Origin: Tetradesmus obliquus
Taxonomy: Eukaryota; Chlorophyta; Chlorophyceae; Sphaeropleales; Scenedesmaceae
DNA length: 64,000 nt
Direction: 5' to 3'
Assembly: GCA_030272155.1 (NCBI GenBank)
Contig: CP126205.1
Coordinates: 1,104,501-1,168,500 of the forward strand
Shown here: one piece after another, positions 35,961 to 44,417 of the stretch
How the letters are laid out: each line of letters begins with the position of its first letter
Numbering within the stretch: position 1 is the first letter of the stretch
Program-made: the position numbers and the translations under genes
The notes under the pieces: generated by a model
What the model saw: the letters and a program-made list of their open reading frames with translations, nothing else
The model's database searches: none
Told to the model about the DNA's origin: nothing

Positions 35961-37384
35961 GCGTGAGAAGCTGCTCTTGGTTCTCTTGCAACTACGTGCC
36001 AACCCTCCATGGCACGATGGGCAACATGCGGACCAGCTGCAGAAGGAACAGAGCAGTTTGCAGGCAGCAGCTGCTGCTACATGTGAAGCTGTTGCCAACA
36101 GCCGCAGCAATGCAGCCGTTTGAAACGGCTGCGGCACGGACACCGTGAGTGAACTACTTTTCGCAGTGACAGCAGTGTCAGCCTTGTCGTCAGAGTGCTG
36201 GATGCCCATCGGTCTTCACCATGTCCAGCTATGCATCGCCACCACATATGTGGTCACCAGCGCTGCTGTCGCTGCACGCAGGCTCCAACAAACCACCTGA
36301 ATATCAGACTTGTGTCTAAGGTATGTCAGGAGGACTCCCTGGGAAAGGATCGTAGTCAGATGCAGCACCCACTGCACCTGTTGGGCCACACAGCGCAACC
36401 TCTAGAATTCTGTTCATCAACCTGCAGGACATCCAGCAAAATTGCTTTGGCGCTGTTGCAGTCATGTTCCTCCCCCACACAACTGCTACAACTGCTGCCA
36501 GTTTGCTTTGCTGTGGTGTGCAATGCAGAGGAATTGCCACGCCACGCCTGGGACGCGCCATGGTTGGCAGGCATACAGTAAGGGTCATCCTCCACTACAA
36601 CAACCGGCAGTAAGTAGTACGGCGAGGCAGACGCATGGACATTGGATTCTGAACACCACTCGGGTGCCATGCATGCCAGGTGCTGCTGTACACTGCTGTG
36701 CTCAACAACACCGGGCGTTGATCTTCCTTGTTGCATCTTCTTCAAGTACGGAAAGAGAGCCGTGATTTGCTTTTTGCAGAGTGCTTTGCCAAAGTGTACA
36801 ACACTGCCTGCAGAGCGCTGCAAACACACCTCACCTGCTGGCATGCGTGCAGTCACCGCAGTGCTGCACTTGTTCACACAAGTCATCCAGCAGAAACCAC
36901 CTGCATGGTTCGGTACGTGATTGCAGGGTGCGTCGCACTGCCTGATCAAGTGCAGCAGCAGGCAGTGCCGCATTGGGCTGACCTCTCGGCACGAGGTTTC
37001 TCTCTGGTGCCACCAGAGGGCACGGTGCCCTGCTGGCAGGGCACACATGCAGCGTCACTAGAATGGCAGCATGATGCGGCTGGCCCAGGAGGACTACCAG
37101 TATGCGGCAGGTTCACCTGGCCTGGAGGGTCAAAAGCAAAAGTGGGCTGCCGAATTTCACCGCATAAACGTGATGGACGTTGAAGGCATGATAGATGACA
37201 TCACGCGGTACTTGTTCTAGTTTGTTGCTGGGTGGCGGTGAGCCGTATACGTGCTACGCAGCACCGTGCTCTCCTTGGCAACCATGCTTGCCGTGACACA
37301 CATCTCCATGCCTTTGTCAGCAGGGGCCAACCTCTCTCCGCCCCTGGCAACTCTCCACAAATTTTCCCTGGTTTCGTGGTGGCC
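35961..37384. other. Non-coding or degraded coding stretch
   Basis: Several medium open frames on both strands, none recognisable. A short frame at 37070-37220 (MMRLAQEDYQ..., ending DDITRYLF and TAG) is amphipathic and non-repetitive and could be the end of a lost gene. Evidence is too thin to call a CDS. Confidence 0.35.
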
Positions 37385-38040
37385 AGCCTGCGTCAACGTG
37401 TGTTGGTCAGCACGCTCTGGCCAACATTGATGTGAGCCGGGCCTGCTGCCTCGTCATACATGCAGATGTGTGGAGCCAGGTGATGGTGGTGGTTGTGGTG
37501 CTGCTGGCGCCAAGACCATGCCGATGATGGTCGTGCCCACATGATGTGATGGTGGTGGTGGTGCTGCTAGCGCCAGGACACACCATGCCGATGGTTGTCG
37601 CCCTCACATGATGTGATGGTGGTGGTGGTGCTGCTAGCGCCAGGACACACCATGCCCCTGGCAACTTTCCACAAGATTTTCCTGGTTTTGTGATGACCAG
37701 CCTGCGTCAACGTGTGTTGGTCAGCACGCTCTGGCCAACATTGATGTGAGCCGGGCCTACTGCCTCGTCATACATGCAGATGTGTGGAGCCAGGTGATGG
37801 TGATGGTGGTGGTGGTGGTGCTGCTGGCGCCAAGACCATGCCGATGGTTGTCGTGCCCACATGATGTGATGGTGGTGGTGGTGCTGCTAGCGCCAGGACA
37901 CACCATGCCCCTGGCAACTTTACACAAATTTTCCCTGGTTTCGTGGTGGCCAGCCTGCGTCAACGTGTGTTGGTCAGAACATTTTGGCCAACATTGATGT
38001 GAGCCGGGCCTGCTGCCTCGTCATACATGCAGATGTGTGG
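37385..38040. repeat. Direct repeats of 250-315 bp, three copies
   Basis: CAGCCTGCGTCAACGTGTGT begins units at 37385, 37699 and 37951. Each continues through GATGTGAGCCGGGCCT and TCATACATGCAGATGTGTGG. The first two add ATGGTGGTGGTGGTGCTGCTGGCGCCA runs (with further internal doublings at 37545-37645). Non-coding. Confidence 0.85.
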
Positions 38041-38041
38041 A

Positions 38042-38780
38042 CAACCTCTCCCCAGCCTGCTGCCGCATGACCATGCTTATTGAAGACCACACCCATCAGC
38101 TGTGCGTTAGATTTGAGGGGAAGCAGAGAACTTGGACAAGTTGTGGGTATGCCAGGTCAGGCGGGTGGCTGGCAGGCGACCTAGCCTAGGCGACTTGCCC
38201 TAGGCAACCTGCCACCTGCCCTAGGCAACCTGCCACCTGCCCTAGGCAACCTGCCACCTGCCCTAGGCAACCTGCCACCTGCCCTAGGCAACCTGCCACC
38301 TGCCCTAGGCAACTTGCCACCTGCCCTAGGCAACCTCTCCCCAGCCTGCTGCCGCCTGACCATGCTTATTGAAGACCACACCCATCAGCTGTGCGTTGGA
38401 TTTGAGGGGAAGCAGAGAACTTGGACAAGTTGTGGGTATGCCAGGTCAGGCGGGTGGCTGGCAGGCGACCTAGCCTAGGCGACTTGCCCTAGACAACCTG
38501 CCACCTGCCCAGGCAACCTGCCACCTGCCCTAAGCAACCTCTCCCCAGCCTGCTGCCGCCTGACCATGCTTATTAAAGACCACACCCATCAGCTGTGCAT
38601 TGGAATTGAGGGGAAGCAGAGAATTTGGACAAGTTGTGGGTATGCCAGCCAGGTCAGGTGGGTGGCTGGCAGGCGACCTAGCCTAGGCGACTTGCCCAGG
38701 CCATTTGCCACCTAGCCTAGGCAACCTGCCACCTGCCCTAAGCAACCTCTCCCTAGCCTGCTGCCGCCTGACCCCACATG
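38042..38780. repeat. Higher-order minisatellite (~207-288-bp units with 21-bp subrepeats)
   Basis: Units start with CAACCTCTCCCCAGCCTGCTG at 38042, 38330, 38536 and 38744. Each carries TTGAAGACCACACCCATCAG, CAAGTTGTGGGTATGCCAG and GGCGACCTAGCCTAGGCGAC. The first unit contains seven copies of a 21-bp subrepeat (CCACCTGCCCTAGGCAACCTG); the later units contain two or three, which explains the different lengths. Confidence 0.9.
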
Positions 38781-39066
38781 CTTAAAATGACAACCACTTG
38801 AAGAAATGACGTCCCTATCACGTTGGTGGGCAACCACCCCAGCGCCCGAAGCCGCTGGTAAAACGAGGGGCTACGCCCCCATAGCCCGGGGAAGTGGTAA
38901 ATCAATACGCTCAAAACGTATGCCACATCAAACCACCTGGCAGTGGGACCAAGGTCGTCATGGGACCTTGGGGGACCACTGTATACAAACATGGCGTAGA
39001 AGGGCATGAGGTGGACTGTCCACAAAATGCTGGGCCCTGCTGTAGAAAGCTGTGGTGGTCACATGC
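38781..39066. other. Left flank of the Fanzor element
   Basis: No recognised gene. A minus-strand open frame covers it but has no family resemblance. CAAAACGTATGCC and GGGACCTTGGGGGACCACTG are visible short imperfect repeats. May include the degraded 5' part of the element. Confidence 0.35.
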
Positions 39067-39102
39067 AGTAGTAAGTAGGCAACGCGTTGCCTACTTACTA
39101 CT
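39067..39102. repeat. Perfect 36-bp palindrome, left of Fanzor ORF
   Basis: Two 18-bp arms, AGTAGTAAGTAGGCAACG and its exact complement, with no loop. It is related to the hairpins at 40124-40154 and 43004-43036, which share AGTAAGTAGGCAA / TTGCCTACTTACT. A likely element-terminal structure. Confidence 0.9.
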
Positions 39103-39223
39103 CATGCTGCGCTACATCCAGCAGCTGGCGTGTTTTTGTGGCAGCATACTCGCCGATTGGGGGTGCCCATGTTGACACTCGCGTGTCTTCAAAGGATGCC
39201 GTCTCCCTGAACACACACCATGG

Positions 39224-40132
39224 GTGCTGCTCTCCTTCATCATCAACACTGACAGATCCCATGCGCAGGCCAAGGAGCGGCGTTGGGACACGGCCATGAT
39301 TGGTGGCGCCTGGGAACAGATGAACCAGCAGGGAGGAGCACTGCGCAGCAGCTGTCTGCAGCAGCTGACCCAACACATTGCGGCGTATAACAGCGTGGCT
39401 GAGGAGTGGTGGACATCCGCCATGCAGCGCAAGCGGGCCAAGCTCCGCTTCCGCACTTATGGCGGCCGCAAGCGCTGCTTGGACCGCTTCTTCTCCAGCT
39501 TGGAGCGGGACGTGTCGGCAGCCGAGCCCAACAAGCGCCTGGCCATTGCCTATGGTGCCGCCACGTTCAGCCCCTCCGGAACTGGCAAGCCCGCCACGCC
39601 CACAACTGCTGCCTATAGAGCGGCACTGCGCATGCGGGGCTCTGGCGCAATTGTGGAGAAGCAGAACGAGTGCCGCACCTCAAAGCAGTGTTGTCACTGT
39701 CATGGAGATGTGGAGGCTTGCTGGCAGAGCGTGCGGCTGCATCTGGGACCAGCACCAGACACGGACGCTGCTGGTGCTGCTGGCCCCTGCCGCCCATCAC
39801 AGCTCACAGCCACGATTCAGGTGGAGACCTGTCACCAGCACGGACCCACGGTGCCAAAGGCTGGCGCCTACCTGAGGGGATTGCTCTTCTGCCCAGAGTG
39901 CAGCAAGTTCCTCAACCGTGACAGGTCAACAGCGCTCAACATTCGCTTCTTGTTTACAAAAACGCAGCTGTTGGGTTGCTCTATGCCCACACAGTTTGTG
40001 GCTCGTCGTAAGCAAAAGAAGCCGAAGCGCAACCAAGCCAGCTCAAACAAGCTGGTATACAGAGGGCCATGTCCACTTTTGATCCGGCCATGCTGTAAGG
40101 GAGTCATGCATGCTATGCCTGAAAGTAAGTAG
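39224..40132 (+). CDS. Fanzor-type (eukaryotic TnpB-like) nuclease, C-terminal two thirds
   Basis: Fanzor proteins are RNA-guided DNA nucleases related to TnpB and Cas12, carried by eukaryotic transposons and large viruses. This 302-residue frame has the typical C-terminal order: a helical stretch (KLRFRTYGGRKRCLDRFF, residues 73-90), a strand with YGAATFSPSGTGKP (110-123), the RuvC-II/zinc-ribbon entry ECRTSKQCCHC (149-159, E149 a candidate catalytic acid), the second Cys pair CPEC (223-226) and NRDRSTALNI (231-240, D233 the RuvC-III acid). The N-terminal wedge/REC part and RuvC-I Asp are not in this frame, so the gene is truncated, spliced or degraded. Stop TAG lies inside the right hairpin. 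A 98-99% identical 3' part recurs at 42720-43036. Confidence 0.7.
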   Translation: MLLSFIINTDRSHAQAKERRWDTAMIGGAWEQMNQQGGALRSSCLQQLTQHIAAYNSVAEEWWTSAMQRKRAKLRFRTYGGRKRCLDRFFSSLERDVSAAEPNKRLAIAYGAATFSPSGTGKPATPTTAAYRAALRMRGSGAIVEKQNECRTSKQCCHCHGDVEACWQSVRLHLGPAPDTDAAGAAGPCRPSQLTATIQVETCHQHGPTVPKAGAYLRGLLFCPECSKFLNRDRSTALNIRFLFTKTQLLGCSMPTQFVARRKQKKPKRNQASSNKLVYRGPCPLLIRPCCKGVMHAMPESK

Positions 40133-40154
40133 GCAATCGCGTTGCCTACTTACT
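40124..40154. repeat. Hairpin palindrome overlapping the Fanzor stop codon
   Basis: 13-bp arms AGTAAGTAGGCAA / TTGCCTACTTACT around TCGCG. The ORF's AGT AAG TAG codons form the left arm. Downstream 40155-40190 adds further AGGCAA/TTGCCT subterminal repeats (GCATAGGCAA). TnpB-family elements place the guide-RNA end in this position, so a guide RNA scaffold here is plausible but unproven. Confidence 0.75.
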
Positions 40155-40225
40155 ATTGCCTCTGCATAGCAATTCCCTGCATAGGCAATTCACTTGGAAC
40201 CAACACGACAGACCTTGGTGATGCC

Positions 40226-40417
40226 ATGTTTGTGCCAAGCGACAAATCTGTGAGAGATGATGAGACGGAAAGAACCTGCAAGACTTGCGACACAACCAAG
40301 CCACTCACAAGTGAGTTCTTCGGAACCACACGACGAGGCCGAGCAAGCATCATCGTGGCAGCAGCATGCTGTGACTGGAATAAGGAGGATTGCTACGCAA
40401 CTCAATATTTCTTGTGA
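40226..40417 (+). CDS. Small Cys-pair protein (CKTC...KPL type), possibly a fragment
   Basis: ATG at 40226 gives 63 residues: a polar start, then RTCKTCDTTKPLTSEFFG, the CxxC-x4-KPL-x3-F pattern common at the N-terminus of viral and phage HNH endonucleases and related zinc-ribbon proteins, then a short unrelated tail. The second Cys pair and catalytic part are missing, so it may be the truncated start of such a gene. Its first ~35 bp are repeated at 43107-43141, where the PLV interrupts it. Confidence 0.4.
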   Translation: MFVPSDKSVRDDETERTCKTCDTTKPLTSEFFGTTRRGRASIIVAAACCDWNKEDCYATQYFL

Positions 40418-40734
40418 TCCATCGTAAAGCACACAGTCAGTCGACGATCATGGCTGGTGACTGGCGGGAATCAGTAGGAAGGCATGTCGTCATTTCGCCC
40501 GCCAAAGGGGTTTTTGACCCCCGACGACCAGGGGGGGTCTGCTAGACAGCATTGCAAAACCGGTGAAAATACGGTTTTTGAAAAACTCAAAGTTGATGTA
40601 AAAGGCGCACGGGCCATATCCCATTCTGCCAACATTGATACGTTGTTGGGTTGTTGACAAGGGTACCCAGGACGATGATGCCACGGCGGCCGTCCAGACT
40701 CATTCGTGTCCAGTCCTCATGTACAGGCTACTAC
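40418..40734. other. Spacer between the two Fanzor copies
   Basis: Contains a plus-strand frame reading VFEKLKVDVKGARAIS (about 40575-40622), which could be a Fanzor N-terminal relic, and a poly-G/poly-C stretch (40500-40540). No intact gene. Confidence 0.35.
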
Positions 40735-41395
40735 ACCACGTTCAGCCCCTCCGGAACTGGCAAGCCCGCCACGCCCACAATTGCTGCTGCCTATACAGCG
40801 GCACTGCGCCTGCGGAGCTCTGCTGGTGCACATGTGGAGAAGCAGAACGAGTGTCAGGTCTACTCAACAAGCTATCAACTGGAGGACCCTGAGATGCGCG
40901 TCACATACGAGATGTACAAGCACCTGTTCCCTGCCGATGATGACCCTGACCTGAGCCACATGCCAACCTGCTGACCCATGCAGCCACCCAGCTGCGCACA
41001 ACATTCACAAACAACCTGTGGGTGCCGCTCGTACCCCGCCTCAAGCGACTGTGCCGTGCCTGGCGGCGGAAACGTAAGCAGGAGCAAGTGGCCATGAGCA
41101 TTGATCCGAGCATGTTGGACCTGGTGTGGGCGATTGAGACAGGGGCAGACTATGCCATGGAGAAGAAGATGCATGCAGCGGCTGTGGAGTTTGTGACTGA
41201 GGTCAGGCGGCGGCCTGCTGGCCCCTGCTTCCCATCACAGCTCCAGCCACGATTGAGAGAATCACCCGGCCAACAACCCCCAGTAGTCAAAAGCAGAAGG
41301 TGAGCGTGCAGCGTGTGTTTGATGCAGCAGCCCCATGATGCATGAGTGCACTTCATATGATGACTGATGATGATGCATGCAGAATGTGTGATGAT

Positions 41396-41466
41396 GCAGT
41401 GCAGGCAGGCAGGCAGGCAGGCAGTCGACGGCAGGCAGGCAGCCAGGCACGCAGGCAGGCAGGTAG
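41396..41466. repeat. (GCAG)n microsatellite
   Basis: Runs of GCAG/GCAGGCAG interrupted by TCGACG and CCAGGCAC, at the boundary between the Fanzor block and the captured gene fragment. Confidence 0.9.
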
Positions 41467-41504
41467 TAGCGCCGACTCAACCTGACACTCTACAAAACTG
41501 CTGC

Positions 41505-42635
41505 TCAAACCTCAGCTGCACACAGCCCAGCCTGCACCTGCTGCAACCACTCAGCCTCTACTGGAGTCAATGTCTCCAGCGCCTTGCTGCTGCTGTCAGA
41601 CGGCTGCAGAACATGCAGGATGCTGCTGATCTTGTCACTGCACAGGTCCTGCAATTTGCGCTGCAACTGCAGGGGCTGGGCAAGGTCACGCGCAACATTC
41701 TGGTAATAACGGCCCTTGATGAAGTTGCCTTCAAAACGCTCCAAGCGGAACAGCCAAACCAGGTGCGTGCTGCTGCTGCTACTGCTGCTGCTGCTGCTGT
41801 GCTTGTTGCTGCTGCTCTTGCTGTTGCACTTGTTGCTGCTGCTGCTCTTGTTGGTGCGACGCTTGCTGTTGCTCTGCTTGTGCTGCTGCCAGCGGCACCA
41901 CCTACATCCACAGCAGTAGGAGCAGCTGCTGCTGCCACCTTGAAGCTGGCTGGGTCGCGCATGAAGGTGTCTGCAACCTCCACGAACCCGTGGTCGCCCA
42001 GCTGCACCCAGCACCCATCATCCCCAGCCTCATTCTCATCAAGCCACACGCCAGGCCGGCCATCAGCTCCTGCAGGGGGAGGCTTCCGCAGCCTGGGCTG
42101 CTTGCTGCTGTCTGCCTCTGCTGCTGTTGCTGCTGCTCCTGCCATGGCAGTGCCATGCTTGCGCTTCCTGCTTGTGCTGGTAGGTGCTGCTGCTGCTTCT
42201 GCGGGGCTGGCAGCAGTGGTGCCACACGCTGGCACGTCCAGCGCCCTGAGGCTGCCTGTGACCGCCTGCAGGGCAGCCTCAGGCACTGACGCACCCTCAC
42301 GTGATGCCGCACACAGCTGCTTGAGTCCCTGCTTTATGGCTGCTGCCACAGCTGGGTCTTCTCCAAGCCTCAGCAGAGGCATCACGGCAGCTGCTGCAGA
42401 GGCATGCGCGGCATCTGCCTCGCTGCTCAAAGCCATTGACAGGTCTGACACTGCCTCCAGTGTTGCAGTGATCATGCTGCTGCTAGGTGCAACGGGGTGC
42501 TGCGCTGCACCTGCTGGTACCAGCAGCACTGGCGCTGCTGGCTGCTGCTGCGACTGCTGCAGTGCTGTGATTGCGACTGCAGCTACTGTGGCGGCAGCAC
42601 GCTGCTGTGGCCTCGCGCCATCCAGCTGCAGGGCG
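41505..42635 (-). pseudogene. 3' part of a host nuclear-protein gene inside the second Fanzor copy
   Basis: Minus-strand exon 42635-41939 (acceptor TTTGCAG, donor AAG|GTGGC) and a last exon from about 41780 to 41505 (TAG). The larger exon encodes Ala-rich helices (LEAVSDLSMALSSEADA), a nuclear localisation signal (SRKRKHG) and a compact segment WLDENEAGDDGCWVQLGDHGF. The last exon reads WLFRLERFEGNFIKGRYYQNVA, then SDKISSILHVLQPSD. Exon-like codon use and splice signals look intact, but 5' exons are absent: the sequence beyond 42720 is Fanzor and virus. It is either a captured fragment or a gene split by the insertions. Function not recognised. Confidence 0.5.
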
Positions 42636-43003
42636 CCTGCAAACATGCAAGGGGGCAGGTGGCAGAAACAGGCATTATTATGTGGGTGCATTACACAACA
42701 AAGCATCATGCTACGCAGCACGGACCCACGGTGCCAAAGGCTGGCGCCTACCTGAGGGGATTGCTCTTCTGCCCAGAGTGCAGCAAGTTCCTCAACCGTG
42801 ACAGGTCAGCAGCGCTCAACATTCGCTTCTTGTTTACAAAAACGCAGCTGCTGGGTTGCTCTATGCCCACACAGTTTGTGGCTCGTCGTAAGCAAAAGAA
42901 GCCGAAGCGCAACCAAGCCAGCTGAAACAAGCTGGTATACAGAGGGCCATGTCCACTTTTGATCCGGCCATGCTGTAAGGGAGTCATGCATGCTATGCCT
43001 CGA

Positions 43004-43036
43004 TAGTAAGTAGGCAATCGCGTTGCCTACTTACTA
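43004..43036. repeat. Hairpin palindrome at the end of the second Fanzor copy
   Basis: 14-bp arms TAGTAAGTAGGCAA / TTGCCTACTTACTA around TCGCG; same position relative to the Fanzor 3' end as 40124-40154. The next 105 bp (43037-43141) are identical to 40155-40260. Confidence 0.85.
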
Positions 43037-43141
43037 TTGCCTCTGCATAGCAATTCCCTGCATAGGCAATTCACTTGGAACCAACACGACAGACCTTGGT
43101 GATGCCATGTTTGTGCCAAGCGACAAATCTGTGAGAGATGA

Positions 43142-43301
43142 AGTAGTAAAGGTAGTGCCGGACATTTCATATGTTAGCGAAATTTACTTTTAAAACCTGT
43201 CAGCCAGAGGTGCCCCCAGAGGCCCGAGGGCCCCTCTCCCGTGGCCCCCGTGGGTCACGTGGGATCGGTTGAGATTCGCTCAATCATGCGTGATCACGTG
43301 T
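43142..43301. other. Left terminus of the PLV (candidate terminal inverted repeat)
   Basis: Begins AGTAGTAAAGGTAGTGCCGG. Polintons and many PLVs start with AG. Contains an imperfect hairpin GAGGCCCGAGGGCCCCTC at about 43217-43235 and TCACGTGGGATC. No coding sequence. Confirming a TIR needs the right end, which is outside the window. Confidence 0.5.
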
Positions 43302-43565
43302 TCATTTTCCTGATTTTCCGTAAGGCGCACACACGTCGGAATCCTCTGGCCTCAGCAGGCCCGCTTCGCTGAGCTCTATGAACCCCAGTATCCCCTGCCT
43401 GTCTCTCTTCTTCAGTTTGTCCATCTGCCTGATGGCGCACTCTGGGTGTGCTGGGAAGCTGCAGGCTTCTTGCTTGTTGGCCATGCATGCGATTGCTTTC
43501 CTCTTGTTCTTCATGGTCCTGGGTACGTAGATGACGCCTCCGCAGAAGTGGCACTTGGTTGGCAT
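43302..43565 (-). CDS. Small Cys/His-rich putative zinc protein
   Basis: 87 residues from ATG at 43565 (upstream in-frame ATGs at 43622 and 43652 would lengthen it). Starts MPTKCHFCGG (CxxC), continues YVPRTMKNKRK, then ACMANKQEACSFPAHPEC and a charged C-terminus. The spacing suggests one zinc site of CxxC...C...HxxC type. It is transcribed leftward toward the viral terminus, divergent from the next gene. Its ATG overlaps the possible ATG (43564) of that gene on the other strand, so at least one of the two starts is further in. No family identified. Confidence 0.5.
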   Translation of the reverse strand: MPTKCHFCGGVIYVPRTMKNKRKAIACMANKQEACSFPAHPECAIRQMDKLKKRDRQGILGFIELSEAGLLRPEDSDVCAPYGKSGK

Positions 43566-44196
43566 GTTGGCTGTTGTTGCTGGGTTGCTGGTCTGGCTCC
43601 TCTGGCTGGCCTCAAGTTCCATGCAGCCAGATAAACTCTCTGGCCCAGTCAAGATGACCCGCTACTGGAGTGAGTGCCTGCCCAACAGCCCTGCCTCCCT
43701 GCCCTACGCCATCAACGAGTACGGCTTCATTCTTCGCTACAACAAGCAGCGCCTGGTCATGGTCTGTAAGAATGCTGGCGTGCCTCCCCACCTGACTGCC
43801 CTGATGGTGGCCATGGCCATGCAGGAGACCACCACCATGTCTTCTGATGACAGGGACGCCACCAAGGATCGTGATGGTGATGCTGCCAATGTTTCTCTGT
43901 TCAATCTGTCCATTGACCTGGTGCGCCAGGTGGATCCCTCTGTGGACCCCTGGTCTTTGAACCAGGTCAGCAACCTGCCTGTGGCTGTGCGCGTCATCAA
44001 GGCTGGCATTGACAGGTGGGGCATTGAGCGCTTCCTGAACTTTGTGCGGGGGGGTCGCACTGCCTTCCAGGATGGCGTGAGCTATGGTGCTGCCAACTAC
44101 AGGGATGGCATTGCCACCATCCTGCGCCAGATTGACCGCGACCCCAAGCTGTTGGATGATGGCCAGCGGGTGGACGTGTGCGTGCCACATGTGTAG
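43564..44196 (+). CDS. Membrane-anchored lysozyme-like protein (tentative)
   Basis: 210 residues from ATG 43564, which adds an N-terminal hydrophobic anchor (MLAVVAGLLVWLLWLA). Alternative starts at 43621 and 43654 drop it. The body has PPHLTALMVAMAMQETTTM, DRDATKDRDGDAANVSLFNLS and later YGAANYRDGIATILRQID. The conserved-looking MQET glutamate inside a helix, followed by an NVSLFN strand, recalls lysozyme/transglycosylase-like folds used by viruses for wall passage. I cannot confirm this without a search. First rightward gene of the virus; TAG at 44194-44196. Confidence 0.5.
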   Translation: MLAVVAGLLVWLLWLASSSMQPDKLSGPVKMTRYWSECLPNSPASLPYAINEYGFILRYNKQRLVMVCKNAGVPPHLTALMVAMAMQETTTMSSDDRDATKDRDGDAANVSLFNLSIDLVRQVDPSVDPWSLNQVSNLPVAVRVIKAGIDRWGIERFLNFVRGGRTAFQDGVSYGAANYRDGIATILRQIDRDPKLLDDGQRVDVCVPHV

Positions 44197-44215
44197 TTTG
44201 TTTGGCTTCTCTGAG

Positions 44216-44413
44216 ATGTGTCAAATGCCTGAGTCGACCGTGTCGCCCCTACCTGAGTCGCCCCTACAGGAGAAGCCCCGTCGTCGCCCGCCTCACGCTG
44301 ACTGGACCGAGTGCGGTTGCGCCAAGTGTGCGCGCTACAGGATCCACCGATCCATTGTAGAGCCTGGCATGCTGCGCATCCTTCCTGGCCCTTTCCTGCT
44401 GGAGTTTAGGTAA
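44216..44413 (+). CDS. Small proline-rich Cys protein
   Basis: 65 residues (ATG 44216; alternative 44225). Pro/Ser-rich start (PESTVSPLPESPLQEKPRRRPP), then CGCAKCARYRIHRS with a Cys cluster, and a hydrophobic end. The stop TAA (44411-44413) is 4 bp before the next ATG, which suggests co-transcription with the penton gene. No family recognised. Confidence 0.5.
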   Translation: MCQMPESTVSPLPESPLQEKPRRRPPHADWTECGCAKCARYRIHRSIVEPGMLRILPGPFLLEFR

Positions 44414-44417
44414 CGTG

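Larger units (their letters stand above)
40735..43036 (+). pseudogene. Second, rearranged Fanzor copy with nested insertions
   Basis: Blocks collinear with the first copy: 40735-40860 (matches 39560-39671, FSPSGTGKP region to EKQNEC), 41217-41260 (matches 39775-39818) and 42720-43036 (matches 39840-40156 at 98-99%). Between blocks 1 and 2, 356 bp include a frame reading NLWVPLVPRLKRLCRAWRRKR and DLVWAIETG, which resembles a Fanzor N-terminal region out of place. Between blocks 2 and 3 sits 1.46 kb containing a host gene fragment. A TGA replaces a Ser codon in the 3' block (42922-42924). The copy cannot encode an intact nuclease. Confidence 0.65.

Noticed and set aside
38200..38340. CRISPR-like array of 21-bp repeats
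   Set aside because: Repeats are contiguous without unique spacers, in a eukaryotic genome; it is a minisatellite.
41367..42755. 462-codon plus-strand open frame
   Set aside because: Opposite strand of the captured host exons; mostly Ala/Leu/Cys low complexity from CAG/CTG runs. The minus strand has splice signals and an NLS.
39067..43036. Fanzor element as part of the PLV genome
   Set aside because: The abrupt junction at 43141/43142 places Fanzor sequence outside the virus, and the element occurs a second time without viral sequence at 39067-40420. A viral origin further back cannot be excluded.
1..43141. tRNA or rRNA genes in the host part
   Set aside because: Looked for cloverleaf-like stems with GGTTCRA-type boxes and rRNA signatures while reading; none convincing. 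A dedicated scan would be needed to exclude a tRNA.
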